A stretch of DNA of 44,850 nucleotides from Anaerolineales bacterium UBA5797 (lineage in GTDB: Bacteria > Chloroflexota > Anaerolineae > Anaerolineales > Villigracilaceae). The position numbers and the translations under genes are program-made. The notes below the pieces were generated by a model. The model was not told where the DNA came from, did not search any database, and saw only the letters and a program-made list of their open reading frames with translations. The stretch spans positions 1 through 44,850 of the forward strand of contig DIDP01000040.1 in the NCBI GenBank assembly GCA_002418205.1, read 5' to 3'. Position 1 is the stretch's first letter. Each line of letters begins with the position of its first letter. This document shows positions 33,815 through 43,467 of the stretch, one piece after another.

Positions 33815-34135
33815 CTATCCCTTCATACTGCTCATCTGGTCCACATCGATGCTGCGTTTGGACTTGAAGATCTCAACGATCAAAGCCAGCCCAACGGCAA
33901 CCTCCGCCGCGGCAACGGCGATGACGAAGAATACGAAGATCTGCCCATCGAAAAGCGGTTGACCTGTGGCAATCTCGCGGGCGCGCGCAAACGCCACGAA
34001 GGCAAGATTGGCGGCATTCAACATCAACTCGACGGACATGAAGATGATGAGCGCGTTGCGGCGGGTCAGCACACCCAGTGTACCGATGGTGAACAACACC
34101 GCCGAAAGAATGATGTAATAATTGATCGGTATCAT
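33815..34135 (-). CDS. nuoK: NADH-quinone oxidoreductase subunit K
   Basis: The 106-residue, three-helix subunit has SVELMLNAANLAFVAFA (conserved glutamate in helix 2) and FVIAVAAAEVAVGLALIV in helix 3. It is part of the proton channel of the membrane arm. Two bases separate it from nuoJ and nuoL on each side. Confidence 0.96.
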   Translation of the reverse strand: MIPINYYIILSAVLFTIGTLGVLTRRNALIIFMSVELMLNAANLAFVAFARAREIATGQPLFDGQIFVFFVIAVAAAEVAVGLALIVEIFKSKRSIDVDQMSSMKG

Positions 34136-34137
34136 GA

Positions 34138-34659
34138 TTACCCTACCTTTTTGTCCTTCCTGATCAGCACGATCGCACCGACCATGGCAACCAGCAGCAG
34201 GACGGACGTCACTTCAAAGGGCAGGAGATACTCGTTGAACAACGTCATCCCCATTTCGCGCAGGCTGTCCACCATGTTGGCGGATGCCTCAGGCGGGATG
34301 ATCTCACCCTGGGGCTTGCCGCGCACCAAAAGCATATAGCCGGTCTCAACCACCAGGATGAATGCCAGCACCCTCGCCAGCCACTTCTGGTAAGGCAGCA
34401 CCTGTGTATCGGGCAGTCTTTCGGCGCCAAGCAGCATGATCACGAACAGGAACAAGACCATGATGGCGCCTGCATACACGGTGATCTGCGCCATGGCAAT
34501 GAATGGCGCGCCCAGCATGAGGTAGAAGATCGCAACCGTGATGAAGTTCATCACAAGGTACAACGCCGAATAGATCGCATTGCGGCTCAACAACATGCCG
34601 AACGCAGTGACAACGGAGGCAAGGGCAAGGACAAGGAAGAAGATCAGTTCAAGTGACAT
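34138..34659 (-). CDS. nuoJ: NADH-quinone oxidoreductase subunit J
   Basis: The 173-residue protein has five helices; LSRNAIYSALYLVMNFITVAIFYLML and AQITVYAGAIMVLFLFVIML are the typical helix 2 and helix 3. It belongs to the membrane arm at the interface with NuoA, K and H. Gap to nuoI is 9 bases. Confidence 0.96.
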   Translation of the reverse strand: MSLELIFFLVLALASVVTAFGMLLSRNAIYSALYLVMNFITVAIFYLMLGAPFIAMAQITVYAGAIMVLFLFVIMLLGAERLPDTQVLPYQKWLARVLAFILVVETGYMLLVRGKPQGEIIPPEASANMVDSLREMGMTLFNEYLLPFEVTSVLLLVAMVGAIVLIRKDKKVG

Positions 34660-34668
34660 GGCTCCTCG

Positions 34669-35187
34669 CTAATCCTGCGGGTCCTTCATTTCGGGGACCG
34701 ACCGCGTAAAGACACCCGGCTCCACCTTGCGCGGCGTGGTCATATCCACAACGGGAACGGGCTCGAGCAGCATTTCCTTGGGGTAGATCGCCGAGCGGCG
34801 GTCATAGAAGGAGAGTTCGTAGTTATCGCCGAGCACGATCGCCTCGGTGGGACACGCATCCTCGCAGTATCCGCAGTAGATGCAGCGGAGCATGTTGATC
34901 TCATAGGTGGAGGCATACCTCTCTCCAGGAGAGAAGCGTTTTTCATCCGTGTTCTCGGAGGCTTCCACGAAGATCGCGTCCGCCGGGCAGGCAGCCGCAC
35001 ACAGCGAACATCCAATGCATTTCTCAAGGCCGTTCTCGTAACGTTTCAACACGTGCCGCCCGCGGAAGCGCGGACGAACCTCCCGTTTCTGTTCGGGGTA
35101 TTGAACCGTCACCGGTTTTTCAAACATCATCTTGAGCGTGGTCCCCAGACCGCGCACAAGTTCGACAACAGGATCAAGCACGCTCAT
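34669..35187 (-). CDS. nuoI: NADH-quinone oxidoreductase subunit I
   Basis: The 172-residue peripheral subunit carries two [4Fe-4S] clusters with the motifs CIGCSLCAAACP and CIYCGYCEDACP, which wire electrons to NuoB. An amphipathic N-terminal segment binds the membrane. Its start overlaps the nuoH end by 14 bases. Confidence 0.97.
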   Translation of the reverse strand: MSVLDPVVELVRGLGTTLKMMFEKPVTVQYPEQKREVRPRFRGRHVLKRYENGLEKCIGCSLCAAACPADAIFVEASENTDEKRFSPGERYASTYEINMLRCIYCGYCEDACPTEAIVLGDNYELSFYDRRSAIYPKEMLLEPVPVVDMTTPRKVEPGVFTRSVPEMKDPQD

Positions 35188-36349
35188 TGGCTTTTCTCCT
35201 CAATTCACGGTAGATCATCGCAACAGTAAACAGACCAACGATTATCGAAACGACCGGGATCGCCCAGAAGAACAGTTGGTTATTGTACAGGTCTGACAGC
35301 AAAATTCCCGCGGCAGTGATGAAGGCAATCGCAAGGGAAAGCGGAAGAAGGACCTTCCAGCCAAACGCCATCAGACGGTCATAGCGGATGCGGGGCCAGG
35401 TGGCGCGCACCCAGATCATCCCAAACAGCAACACGACGACCTTCAGGAAAAGATAAATGGGACCCAGGAACCAGTTCGTGATCTGCCACGAACCGAGAGT
35501 CCAGGTGTAATCCACGCTGAAGAACGTGTTCGCGAGGAACCCGAACTCGCGGAACCCGCCGAAGTACAGCGTGGCGGCAATTGCGCAGATGACGATCATC
35601 TTCTGGTATTCGGCCATGAAGAACAGGGCAAACTTCATGCCCGAATATTCGCTGTGATACCCGGCGGTCAATTCCTGCTCGGCCTCCGGCATGTCGAACG
35701 GTGCGCGGTTCACCTCGGCAAGTGTTGCGACCCAGAAGATCACTGCGCCCACCGGTTGAATGACCGCAAACCACAATCCCTTCTGTGCTTCGACGATGTC
35801 GAGCAGACGCATCGAGTTCGCAAGGATGATGGCGGTCACGAACGAAAGCCCGAGCGCAAGTTCGTAGGAGATCATCTGCGCCGAGGAACGCAGACCGCCG
35901 AGCATCGCATATTTGTTGTTCGACGACCAGCCCGCCAGCACGATCCCATACACCGCGATCGAAGCGATGGACATCAAATACAGCACGCCCACGTTGATGT
36001 CCGCGACATACAGTCTGATCTCGCGCCCGAACGCCGTGAACGACTCGCCCCACGGGATGACCGCCGCGATGATGATCGATGGCACCATCGTCACCACGGG
36101 CGCCCAGAAGAACATGATCTTGTCCGCCTTGGCGGGTACGAGTTCTTCCTTGAAGATCAACTTGACCGCGTCGGCGATGGGCTGGAGCAGGCCCTGAGGT
36201 CCCGCGCGATTCGGGCCGATGCGCACCTGGATGCGCGCCAGCGCCCGGCGTTCATACCACGTCAGGTAGGCAAAGCCCGTCAACAGCGCAAAGATCACCA
36301 CCAGCGCCTTGATAAACCATTCAAGCCAGAGAGTCCAATCCGATAACAT
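35174..36349 (-). CDS. nuoH: NADH-quinone oxidoreductase subunit H
   Basis: The 391-residue membrane subunit has about eight or nine helices. It forms the quinone chamber: YERRALARIQVRIGPNRAGPQGLLQPIADAVK lies after helix 1 and RAPFDMPEAEQELTAGYHSEYSGM follows later, with the conserved acidic residues. It overlaps nuoG by one base (TAATG). Confidence 0.97.
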   Translation of the reverse strand: MLSDWTLWLEWFIKALVVIFALLTGFAYLTWYERRALARIQVRIGPNRAGPQGLLQPIADAVKLIFKEELVPAKADKIMFFWAPVVTMVPSIIIAAVIPWGESFTAFGREIRLYVADINVGVLYLMSIASIAVYGIVLAGWSSNNKYAMLGGLRSSAQMISYELALGLSFVTAIILANSMRLLDIVEAQKGLWFAVIQPVGAVIFWVATLAEVNRAPFDMPEAEQELTAGYHSEYSGMKFALFFMAEYQKMIVICAIAATLYFGGFREFGFLANTFFSVDYTWTLGSWQITNWFLGPIYLFLKVVVLLFGMIWVRATWPRIRYDRLMAFGWKVLLPLSLAIAFITAAGILLSDLYNNQLFFWAIPVVSIIVGLFTVAMIYRELRRKANERA

Positions 36350-38796
36350 TATTTCACCTTTGCAGGAACGGGTTCGCGGATCGCCAGCCCCATCGAGCGC
36401 GGGATCAACGCCACACCGACCGGGACCGTCTCATCCACTTTCACAACCGCCTCGCCGCTCACACCATTGAAACTGACGGTCACCGTCTGACCCGACTCCA
36501 CGCCCAAATTCTGCGCGGCATCGGGGTGCAGTGAAACGCTCACCTCGCCGATCCGCTCGTGCAGCAACTCGGAAGGCAGGATGGTCGTGCCGCGATCGTA
36601 CAACTTGACGATCGGCACCGCCAGCAATTCATTCTCCTTCGGGCGAGGCGCCGCTTCCTTCTGGACCCGGGGGATGCTCACCTTTTCCCCGCGCCCCGCG
36701 GCGGCTGAGAGATGCGCGCCCATGCCCTGCTTGTTCTCATACGTTGTACCGCCGTAATACAGGTCGCTCCGCCCGACGATGGGCCACTGCGGCCTGACCT
36801 CGGCAAGTCTGGCGTAGTTCAAACCCTCGAACGATTTGACCGAGGCTGCCAGAATGTCAAACACTGCCGAAACGGATGTGCCTTCAAGGATGACGCCCAT
36901 ATGGCGCGCGATCTGCGAAGTGATGGAGAAATCCGGTTTCGCATCGCCCGTCACAGGGACGGCGGGGTAGAAACGCTGGACGCGTCGCTCGCCAGAGGTC
37001 AATGTCCCTTCACGTTCTGTGAACGCCTGAGCGGGGAACACCGCATCCGCGATTTCGGTCGTCGCGGTTTCGATCACGTCCTGCACCGCGACGAACTTTG
37101 CGCCTTCGAGCGCCTTTGCAAGTTTGGGATCGTCGCCAACGGGGTCTGCGCCGGCAATGTAAACCACTTTGCCCTTCAATGCCTTCGCCAGGTCCTCCTC
37201 AACTTCAAATCCCATCTCCCAGGCGCCCTGGTCGTTCGCCCGTTCCCATACACCAATGAGACCGTTGTTCGGCTTGCCGGCATACCCATTGTCGTTCAAC
37301 AACCTTGCGCAAGCAGAGGCAAGGCTGGCAGAACCGCTGAGGCCCAATCCTTCACTGCCATACAGGATGACGGCATTTTCAGATTTCAAAAACGCGTCGC
37401 TGATCTTGCTCTTTTTGCCGAGGTCCTGCACGGACTTGACCTCATCACCATACGCATAACGCACGACGAATGAGGCGTATTTATCGAGCCTGGTTTCGCG
37501 CGGGTTCAACACGATCAACGTTGCGCCGCGCTCCGCCGCCTGTTTCACACGCAGGTACCAGACCGGCGCTTCCTGATACAGGTCGGAGGCAACAACAACG
37601 ATCGAGGTTCCGGCGCCCATATCAGCAAAGTTCGTGCCAGCGCCAACACCGACAAGCGATGTCAATTCGCCGCCCGCCATGTTGGAATACAAGCAGGCTT
37701 TGCCCTCAGAATGTTCGGCAAGCGACTTCAGGTTAAAGAGGTCTTCATTGGAAAGTCTGCCCGAAGCCAGGATGACAAAATCCTTCTTGGCTTTGAGGAA
37801 ATTATCCGCGGCAAGTTTGGTGGCGGCATCCCAGGAGGCGCGCGCCAGTTTGCCGTCCTTGCGGATCATCGGTCTGGTCAGGCGCTGTTTGCCTTCCGTG
37901 TAGTGATAGGCAAAGCGGCCCTTGTCGCAGATCCAGATCTCGTTCACTTCCTCGTTCTGGCGCGGCATCACGCGCTTGACCACGATCCTGCCGCCAGCCT
38001 TTGCCTCGCGACGGGTGTTCAATGTGGTATTGCAACCCACAGGGCATTGTGTGCAGATCGAAGCATGCGCGTCCAACTCCCACGGGCGGGCGCCGAAGCG
38101 GAAGTCGGAGGTGGTCAATGCGCCGACGGGGCAGATATCGGAGGTGTTGCCCGAGAAAACGGAATCAAACCCGGGGTCCGAGAAGGAGACGATCTGGGTT
38201 CTGCGCCCGCGCTCGTCAAAGCCGATGACCGAGTCGCCGGCGATCTCATCCTGAAAACGGATGCAGCGCGCGCACTGGATGCAGCGTTCGCGGTCCAGCC
38301 AGATTAATTCACCAAGCGGCACCATCTTATCCAGGTGCATCTTTTCATCATAGAGGAAGCGGCTTTTGCCGGGTCCATGTTCCATCGTCAGGTTCTGCAA
38401 CGGGCACTCGCCGCCCTTGTCGCAGATCGGGCAATCGAGCGGGTGCGAAGTGAGCAGGAATTCCAGCGTGCCCTTCTGCCCCTCGGTCGCCTTTTCAGAT
38501 TGCGTGAGGACGACCATGCCCTCTTCCACCTTGTTCGTGCATGCCGTTTCGAGCTTGGGCATGAACTGGATCTTCGGCGCGCCGTTCTCCATCACGAATT
38601 GACCCGTGGCACGGTCACGCACCGGGCGGCCGATCTCCACGAGACACATGCGGCACATGCCGACCGGCTCGAGTTTGGGATGATGACAAAAGACGGGGAT
38701 GTCGATGCCGGCCATTTTTGCCGCATCCGCAACAACGATTCCTTCCGGGACCGTTACCTGTATTCCGTCAATTGTGAGCGTTACCTGTTTCGTCAT
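36349..38796 (-). CDS. nuoG: NADH-quinone oxidoreductase subunit G
   Basis: The 815-residue subunit has an N-terminal [2Fe-2S] domain (C37, C48, C51, C86), an N5-type cluster with His ligand (H118, C122, C125, C131), an N4-type CxxCxxC motif in CIQCARCIRF, and an additional C-x2-C-x3-C in CTQCPVGC with a fourth Cys 30-40 residues on. That last set matches cluster N7 of Escherichia coli and Thermus. The C-terminal half is a degenerate molybdopterin-oxidoreductase fold. It carries electrons from NuoF towards NuoI. Gap to nuoF is 10 bases. Confidence 0.97.
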   Translation of the reverse strand: MTKQVTLTIDGIQVTVPEGIVVADAAKMAGIDIPVFCHHPKLEPVGMCRMCLVEIGRPVRDRATGQFVMENGAPKIQFMPKLETACTNKVEEGMVVLTQSEKATEGQKGTLEFLLTSHPLDCPICDKGGECPLQNLTMEHGPGKSRFLYDEKMHLDKMVPLGELIWLDRERCIQCARCIRFQDEIAGDSVIGFDERGRRTQIVSFSDPGFDSVFSGNTSDICPVGALTTSDFRFGARPWELDAHASICTQCPVGCNTTLNTRREAKAGGRIVVKRVMPRQNEEVNEIWICDKGRFAYHYTEGKQRLTRPMIRKDGKLARASWDAATKLAADNFLKAKKDFVILASGRLSNEDLFNLKSLAEHSEGKACLYSNMAGGELTSLVGVGAGTNFADMGAGTSIVVVASDLYQEAPVWYLRVKQAAERGATLIVLNPRETRLDKYASFVVRYAYGDEVKSVQDLGKKSKISDAFLKSENAVILYGSEGLGLSGSASLASACARLLNDNGYAGKPNNGLIGVWERANDQGAWEMGFEVEEDLAKALKGKVVYIAGADPVGDDPKLAKALEGAKFVAVQDVIETATTEIADAVFPAQAFTEREGTLTSGERRVQRFYPAVPVTGDAKPDFSITSQIARHMGVILEGTSVSAVFDILAASVKSFEGLNYARLAEVRPQWPIVGRSDLYYGGTTYENKQGMGAHLSAAAGRGEKVSIPRVQKEAAPRPKENELLAVPIVKLYDRGTTILPSELLHERIGEVSVSLHPDAAQNLGVESGQTVTVSFNGVSGEAVVKVDETVPVGVALIPRSMGLAIREPVPAKVK

Positions 38797-38806
38797 ACTT
38801 TCTCCG

Positions 38807-40060
38807 TTAAGCCTTGCTCACAGCTTTTTTGAAATCCTGCGGGAAGCGCTCGATACTGGTAACAACCGCCATGGTGGAAAATTCACCCAGCGCGCACAAG
38901 CACTTGCCCTGCATTTGTTTTGCAACATTGAGCAGAAGATCCACGTCGGCATTCGTGCCTGTGCCATCGTGGATGCGTTCTGTAAGATGGGACATCCAGT
39001 ACGTACCTTCGCGGCAGGTGGTGCACTTGCCGCATGATTCGTGTTTGAAGAAGCGGATGGTCTTGTTGATGAGCCAGTCCATCGAGACGGAATCGTCGAT
39101 CACGATCACGGAGGCAGACCCAAGGTCCGCGCCGAGCGTGCGGACGGTGGCATAGTCCATTTGAGTATCGAGGACCTTTTCATCGTCCACGAGGATCATC
39201 GAGGAGGAGGCGCCCGCCGGCATGATCGCTTTGACCTTGCGCGAATCCTGCACCCCACCGCCGTGGGTGTAGATCAGTTCACGGAAGGAGGTGCCAAACG
39301 GCAATTCATAATTGCCCGGTTTGCGCACGCGCCCTGAGAGTGAGAAGATCTTCACGCCTGCGCTGTCTGCCGTGCCCATGGACTTGTACCAGTCCGCGCC
39401 GTTGGCGAGGATGAGCGGCACATTGGTCAGTGTTTCCACATTGTTGACAACGGTCGGCTTGCCATACAAGCCATATGAGGGCGGGAACGGCGGGCGCACG
39501 CGCGGCTGTCCGCGTTTGCCTTCGAGCGACTCGAGCATGGCGGTCTCTTCGCCGCAGATATAAGCGCCAGCACCAAGGTGGGTATGGATCTTGAGCGAGT
39601 ATTCCGTGCCAAAGAGGTCTTTGCCGAGGTAACCCGCCTCTTCCATCTCGGCGATCTTTTCATCGAGAAAAGCCGCCAACTGCCAGAACTCACCGCGCAG
39701 ATACACATAGGCGGCATTCGCGCCGACTGCATAGGAGGCGATGGCAACGCCCTCCAAAAACTGGAAGGGATTGCCCTCCATGATCTCGCGGTCCTTGAAC
39801 GTGCCCGGCTCGGATTCGTCCGCGTTGGCAACGACATAATGGGGCCAGTTCTTGTTATCGATGAATGCCCATTTCATGCCGGTCGGGAAGCCCGCGCCGC
39901 CGCGTCCACGCAAGCCGGAGTTCTTGACCACATCGGTCACTTCGTTGGGTTTCATTTTTGTGACCGCGTTCTTGAAGGCGGCAAAACCGCCGTTCTTTTT
40001 ATAAACATCCAATCGGTTGATATCAGGGATGTCACGATGACGCAGGAGGATGTGTTCCAT
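38807..40060 (-). CDS. nuoF: NADH-quinone oxidoreductase subunit F
   Basis: The 417-residue subunit binds NADH and FMN: GLRGRGGAGFPTGMKW (about 50-66) and ICGEETAMLESLEGKRGQPRVRPPFPP in the middle. The N3 [4Fe-4S] cluster is held by SCGKCTTCREGT and a distal Cys in KCLCALG. The ATG at 40060 has GGAGG 7 bases upstream; a second ATG at 40063 lies directly before it. It overlaps the nuoE stop. Presence of nuoE, F and G makes this a true NADH-oxidising enzyme. Confidence 0.97.
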   Translation of the reverse strand: MEHILLRHRDIPDINRLDVYKKNGGFAAFKNAVTKMKPNEVTDVVKNSGLRGRGGAGFPTGMKWAFIDNKNWPHYVVANADESEPGTFKDREIMEGNPFQFLEGVAIASYAVGANAAYVYLRGEFWQLAAFLDEKIAEMEEAGYLGKDLFGTEYSLKIHTHLGAGAYICGEETAMLESLEGKRGQPRVRPPFPPSYGLYGKPTVVNNVETLTNVPLILANGADWYKSMGTADSAGVKIFSLSGRVRKPGNYELPFGTSFRELIYTHGGGVQDSRKVKAIMPAGASSSMILVDDEKVLDTQMDYATVRTLGADLGSASVIVIDDSVSMDWLINKTIRFFKHESCGKCTTCREGTYWMSHLTERIHDGTGTNADVDLLLNVAKQMQGKCLCALGEFSTMAVVTSIERFPQDFKKAVSKA

Positions 40061-40566
40061 CATTTCACCTCCCTGCCCGATCTTTTGAGGACCGAGATCA
40101 ATTCCATCGTCCGGTCCACGGTCATGTTCTCGTGGTATTCGATGCCATCCGCTCCCTGGATCTGGAACATGGGCGCCTTGTCGCAGGCGGCGAGGCACAT
40201 CACACCTTCGAGCGTGATCAAACCGTCCTCGGTCGTCTCACCGACCTTGATGCCCAGGTTGCCGCACAAGGAGTTCATGAACTCCTCCGCGCCGCGCAGT
40301 GCACAGGGCAGGTCTGTGCAGACCTGCATGCGATATTTGCCTTCCTTTTTGTCGTGATACAGGGTGTAAAAACCAACGATGGACGCAACCTCGGTCTCGG
40401 TAATATCAAGTATTTGCGCGATATCCTGCATCGCGGTTTTGTTGATGTACCCTTCCTCACGCTGCGCCAGATACAATAACGGCATCACCGCCGAGCGCTT
40501 GTGTTCGGGCGGGTATTTTGCAAGGATCTGCTTTACTTCTTTTGGATATTTTTTTTCCAGGCTCAT
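40060..40566 (-). CDS. nuoE: NADH-quinone oxidoreductase subunit E
   Basis: The 168-residue subunit has a helical N terminus and a thioredoxin-like fold with a [2Fe-2S] cluster: CTDLPC in the first half and GVMCLAACDKAP in the second. It is the partner of NuoF. Overlaps nuoD by 4 bases. Confidence 0.97.
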   Translation of the reverse strand: MSLEKKYPKEVKQILAKYPPEHKRSAVMPLLYLAQREEGYINKTAMQDIAQILDITETEVASIVGFYTLYHDKKEGKYRMQVCTDLPCALRGAEEFMNSLCGNLGIKVGETTEDGLITLEGVMCLAACDKAPMFQIQGADGIEYHENMTVDRTMELISVLKRSGREVK

Positions 40567-41792
40567 CGGTCAATATCTCCGAGCACAATGTCAGTGGAAG
40601 CCAGGATGGCGACCAGGTCCGCCACCAGATGTCCCTTCACGATCTTGGGCAGAACGGACAGGTTATCAAAGGAGGGCGTGCGCCAGTGAACGCGGTGCGG
40701 TTTGGGTCCGCCATCGCCTTCGAGATACACGCCCAATTCTCCGCGCGGTGATTCGACCGCGCTGTACACGGAAGCCTTCGGGGCAGGGAAGCCCTCGGTC
40801 CACAACTTGAAGTGGTGGATGAGCGCCTCCATGCTCACGCCGATCTCCGAACGCGGCGGAGGGACGAACTTGCGGTTGTCGCTGCGTACCGGTCCCATGG
40901 GCAGTTTGTTCAACGCCTGTTCCACGATCTTCAACGACTCGCGGAATTCCTGCACGCGCACCACGTAGCGCGCATATGTATCGCCTTCGGTGGCAACCGG
41001 CACATTGAAATCGTATTGCTCGTACCCCATGTACGGACGCGCCTTGCGCAAGTCCCAACTGACGCCGGAGGCGCGCAGCATCGGCCCGGTGACACCATGC
41101 TGGAGGGCGGTGGCCGCGTCCAGTTTGCCGATGCCAAGCAGACGGTCCAGAAAGAGCGGGTTCTTCGTCAACAGGGCTTCGTACTCGTCGATGCGCTTAT
41201 TGAACATTTTGATGAAATCGCGCACCGCGGTCTCGAATTCCACGGGCACATCCCGCCATAAACCGCCGGGGCGGATGAACGTCGTCATCATGCGCTGCCC
41301 CGAACATAGTTCGAGGATGTCGAGGATGATCTCCCGCTCGCGGAACGCATACAGGAACATGGACATTGCCGCGAGGTCAAGACCGAACGTGCCGATCCAG
41401 ACCAGGTGCGAGGCGATGCGCTGCAGTTCGGTGAGGATCACACGGATGGCTTGCGCGCGTTCAGGGACATCCAGATCGACCAGCTTCTCGACCGCCATGC
41501 AATAGGCGAGGTTGTTGCCGACGGTGTTCATGTAGTCGAGGCGGTCCGTCATCACTTCAGCCTTGAGATAGGTCTTGGCTTCCATGTTCTTCTCGATGCC
41601 CGTGTGCAGATAACCAATATCCGGGACGGCATTGATGATCATTTCACCATCGAGTTCGAGCAGCAACCGCAACACGCCATGCGTGGAGGGATGCTGCGGT
41701 CCCATGTTCAACAACATGGTCTCGCCGTTCAGGGCGCGTTCTGAAACCAGATGTTTATAAAGATCAATTTTGACTTCTTCAAGCTGAGCCAT
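40563..41792 (-). CDS. nuoD: NADH-quinone oxidoreductase subunit D
   Basis: The 409-residue subunit lines the quinone site: GPQHPSTHGVLRLLLELDGE near the N terminus carries the quinone-contacting histidine, and GYLHTGIEKNMEAKTY the conserved tyrosine region. Homologous to the large subunit of [NiFe] hydrogenase without the nickel cysteines. Two bases after nuoC. Confidence 0.97.
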   Translation of the reverse strand: MAQLEEVKIDLYKHLVSERALNGETMLLNMGPQHPSTHGVLRLLLELDGEMIINAVPDIGYLHTGIEKNMEAKTYLKAEVMTDRLDYMNTVGNNLAYCMAVEKLVDLDVPERAQAIRVILTELQRIASHLVWIGTFGLDLAAMSMFLYAFREREIILDILELCSGQRMMTTFIRPGGLWRDVPVEFETAVRDFIKMFNKRIDEYEALLTKNPLFLDRLLGIGKLDAATALQHGVTGPMLRASGVSWDLRKARPYMGYEQYDFNVPVATEGDTYARYVVRVQEFRESLKIVEQALNKLPMGPVRSDNRKFVPPPRSEIGVSMEALIHHFKLWTEGFPAPKASVYSAVESPRGELGVYLEGDGGPKPHRVHWRTPSFDNLSVLPKIVKGHLVADLVAILASTDIVLGDIDR

Positions 41793-41794
41793 AC

Positions 41795-42307
41795 TTATTC
41801 CTTTGCATACGGCTTGCGCAGGTCGATCTCTTCAAAGTTGAAGGTGAACTGCGGTTCTTCGTAACCCAGCGGGAAATCCTTGCGAAGCGGATGACCCTCC
41901 GTGCCTTCGGGCATGAGGATCCTTCTGGGATCGGGATGTCCCTCGAACTCGATGCCGAACATATCCAGGAGTTCGCGCTCGCGCCAGTTCGCCACCTCGT
42001 ATACACGCGTCGCGGTCGGGACCCTGGGCTGGTCGCCGTTGACCGGGACCCTCAACTGCAGCGTGATATTCTTCGCCAGCGACGAAAGTTGATAGACCAC
42101 ATGGAAGCGCGGCGAGGCCTGGGGCCAGTAATCCGAAGCGGTCATCGCCGAAAGCAATTCGAATTCATATTTATCGCGCAGCAGCGTCAACGCTTCGACG
42201 ATCTGTTCCGGTTTGACGAAGACGTGCACTTCTCCGCGGAACTCCTCGAGGGTTGAACCGAACTGCTCCTGCATAACCTGAACGATCTTTTCGAGTTTAT
42301 TATCCAT
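41795..42307 (-). CDS. nuoC: NADH-quinone oxidoreductase subunit C
   Basis: The 170-residue subunit is identified by NWRERELLDMFGIEFEGHPDPRRILMPEG-type sequence and GHPLRKDFPLGYEE at the C terminus. It is not fused to nuoD here. A dispersed repeat occupies the 133-base gap before it. Confidence 0.96.
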   Translation of the reverse strand: MDNKLEKIVQVMQEQFGSTLEEFRGEVHVFVKPEQIVEALTLLRDKYEFELLSAMTASDYWPQASPRFHVVYQLSSLAKNITLQLRVPVNGDQPRVPTATRVYEVANWRERELLDMFGIEFEGHPDPRRILMPEGTEGHPLRKDFPLGYEEPQFTFNFEEIDLRKPYAKE

Positions 42308-42320
42308 AACTTGTTACCCT

Positions 42321-42436
42321 GTCGTTGCGAGGAGGGCAAAACCCGGCGGAGCAATCTCCCAAGCGATCGGGGATTGCTCGGTGGCGTCACACTTTGTCTT
42401 CACTGTTTTCCGTACAGCGCGAGCGCCACTCGCAAC
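42321..42436. repeat. GTCATTGCGAG dispersed repeat, copy C, inside the nuo operon
   Basis: GTTGCGAG (42324-42331) and CTCGCAAC (42429-42436) flank a unit containing a central hairpin GGAGCAATCTCCC / GGGGATTGCTC. The left end GTCGTTGCGAG matches copies A and B. It lies between nuoB and nuoC, the loosest junction of the operon. Confidence 0.7.
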
Positions 42437-42440
42437 TCCA

Positions 42441-42929
42441 TTATTCCTTTACCAAATCCTTGAACTTGGCGGCTTTCACCTTTTCGTAAAGCGTCACCAC
42501 ACCGTGGATCAACGCCTCAGGGCGCGGCGGGCAACCCGCCACGAACACATCCACAGGGACAACCTCATCCACACCCTGAACGATCGCATAATTGTTGAAC
42601 ACGCCGCCGCAGGAGGCACAATCGCCCATGGCGATCACCCACTTGGGCTCGGGCATCTGGTCGTACAAACGGCGCAGCACCGGCGCCATCTTGCGCGAGA
42701 CGCGCCCGGCAACGATCATCAGGTCCGATTGACGCGGGCTGGCACGCATGAGCTCCATGCCGAACCGGCTCATGTCATAGTGCGATGCCTGCGCGGACAT
42801 CATTTCAATGGCACAACAAGCCAAACCAAACAACATGGGCCACATGGCATTGGTGCGCGACCAGTTGACCAGGTCCTCCAGTTTGGTGGTCACGATCCCC
42901 ATGTTGCCAAGTTTCTGCTCTACTCCCAT
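42441..42929 (-). CDS. nuoB: NADH-quinone oxidoreductase subunit B
   Basis: The 162-residue subunit carries cluster N2, the last electron carrier before quinone: tandem cysteines in FGLACCAIEMM, then CASCGGVF and AGCPPRPEAL. ATG 42929 is chosen because it overlaps nuoA by 10 bases and begins MGVEQKLG in the family manner; upstream in-frame codons are nuoA sequence in another frame. Confidence 0.97.
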   Translation of the reverse strand: MGVEQKLGNMGIVTTKLEDLVNWSRTNAMWPMLFGLACCAIEMMSAQASHYDMSRFGMELMRASPRQSDLMIVAGRVSRKMAPVLRRLYDQMPEPKWVIAMGDCASCGGVFNNYAIVQGVDEVVPVDVFVAGCPPRPEALIHGVVTLYEKVKAAKFKDLVKE

Positions 42930-43273
42930 TCTAAGGCTCCTTTCTTCCAGGCATAGAAGTATCCAACCAGTAATATGGCAATGAAGATCACCATTTCGAT
43001 CAAGCCGAACAATCCGAGTTGACGGAAGGTGATCGCCCACGGCAAAAAGAACACAACTTCGATATCGAAGAGGATGAACAGCACCGCGACCAGATAGAAG
43101 CGGACTGGCATGCGCCGCGTCCCTTCGCCATATGGGGTCATGCCCGATTCATAGGGCATGGATTTGACTGCAGATTCTTTTTTTGGTCCGAACAAAACCC
43201 CCAAACCAATTGCGATCAGCGCAATGAGCGTCGCCAATACGACCATTAAAGCAATTGCAACGTATTCGAGCAT
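42920..43273 (-). CDS. nuoA: NADH-quinone oxidoreductase subunit A
   Basis: The 117-residue, three-helix subunit has MPYESGMTPYGEG in the loop after helix 1 and FYLVAVLFILFDIEVVFFLPWAI in helix 2. First gene of the operon, with an extended -10 promoter about 60 bases upstream. Confidence 0.96.
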   Translation of the reverse strand: MLEYVAIALMVVLATLIALIAIGLGVLFGPKKESAVKSMPYESGMTPYGEGTRRMPVRFYLVAVLFILFDIEVVFFLPWAITFRQLGLFGLIEMVIFIAILLVGYFYAWKKGALEWE

Positions 43274-43336
43274 TCTGACACCTCAAAACGCCCTGTATGG
43301 ACGTGAATTTGTACTTCCCTGCACAACGTTCAAAAC

Positions 43337-43345
43337 AGTATAACA
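43337..43345 (-). promoter_or_regulatory. Extended -10 promoter of the nuo operon
   Basis: On the minus strand TGTTATACT (43345-43337) gives an extended -10 (TGnTATACT); the -35 region is poor. Transcription would start near 43330, leaving a leader of about 55 bases before nuoA. Confidence 0.5.
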
Positions 43346-43467
43346 TAAGTGTTTTTTGAGGGCTAGAGAAAGTGCCTCTTTTCACAAAAATGATGATATT
43401 CGTCATAATGGGTAAAATGATGAGGAATTTCAGAAAAAAACATGATGATCCCCAAACTTAAGGAATC

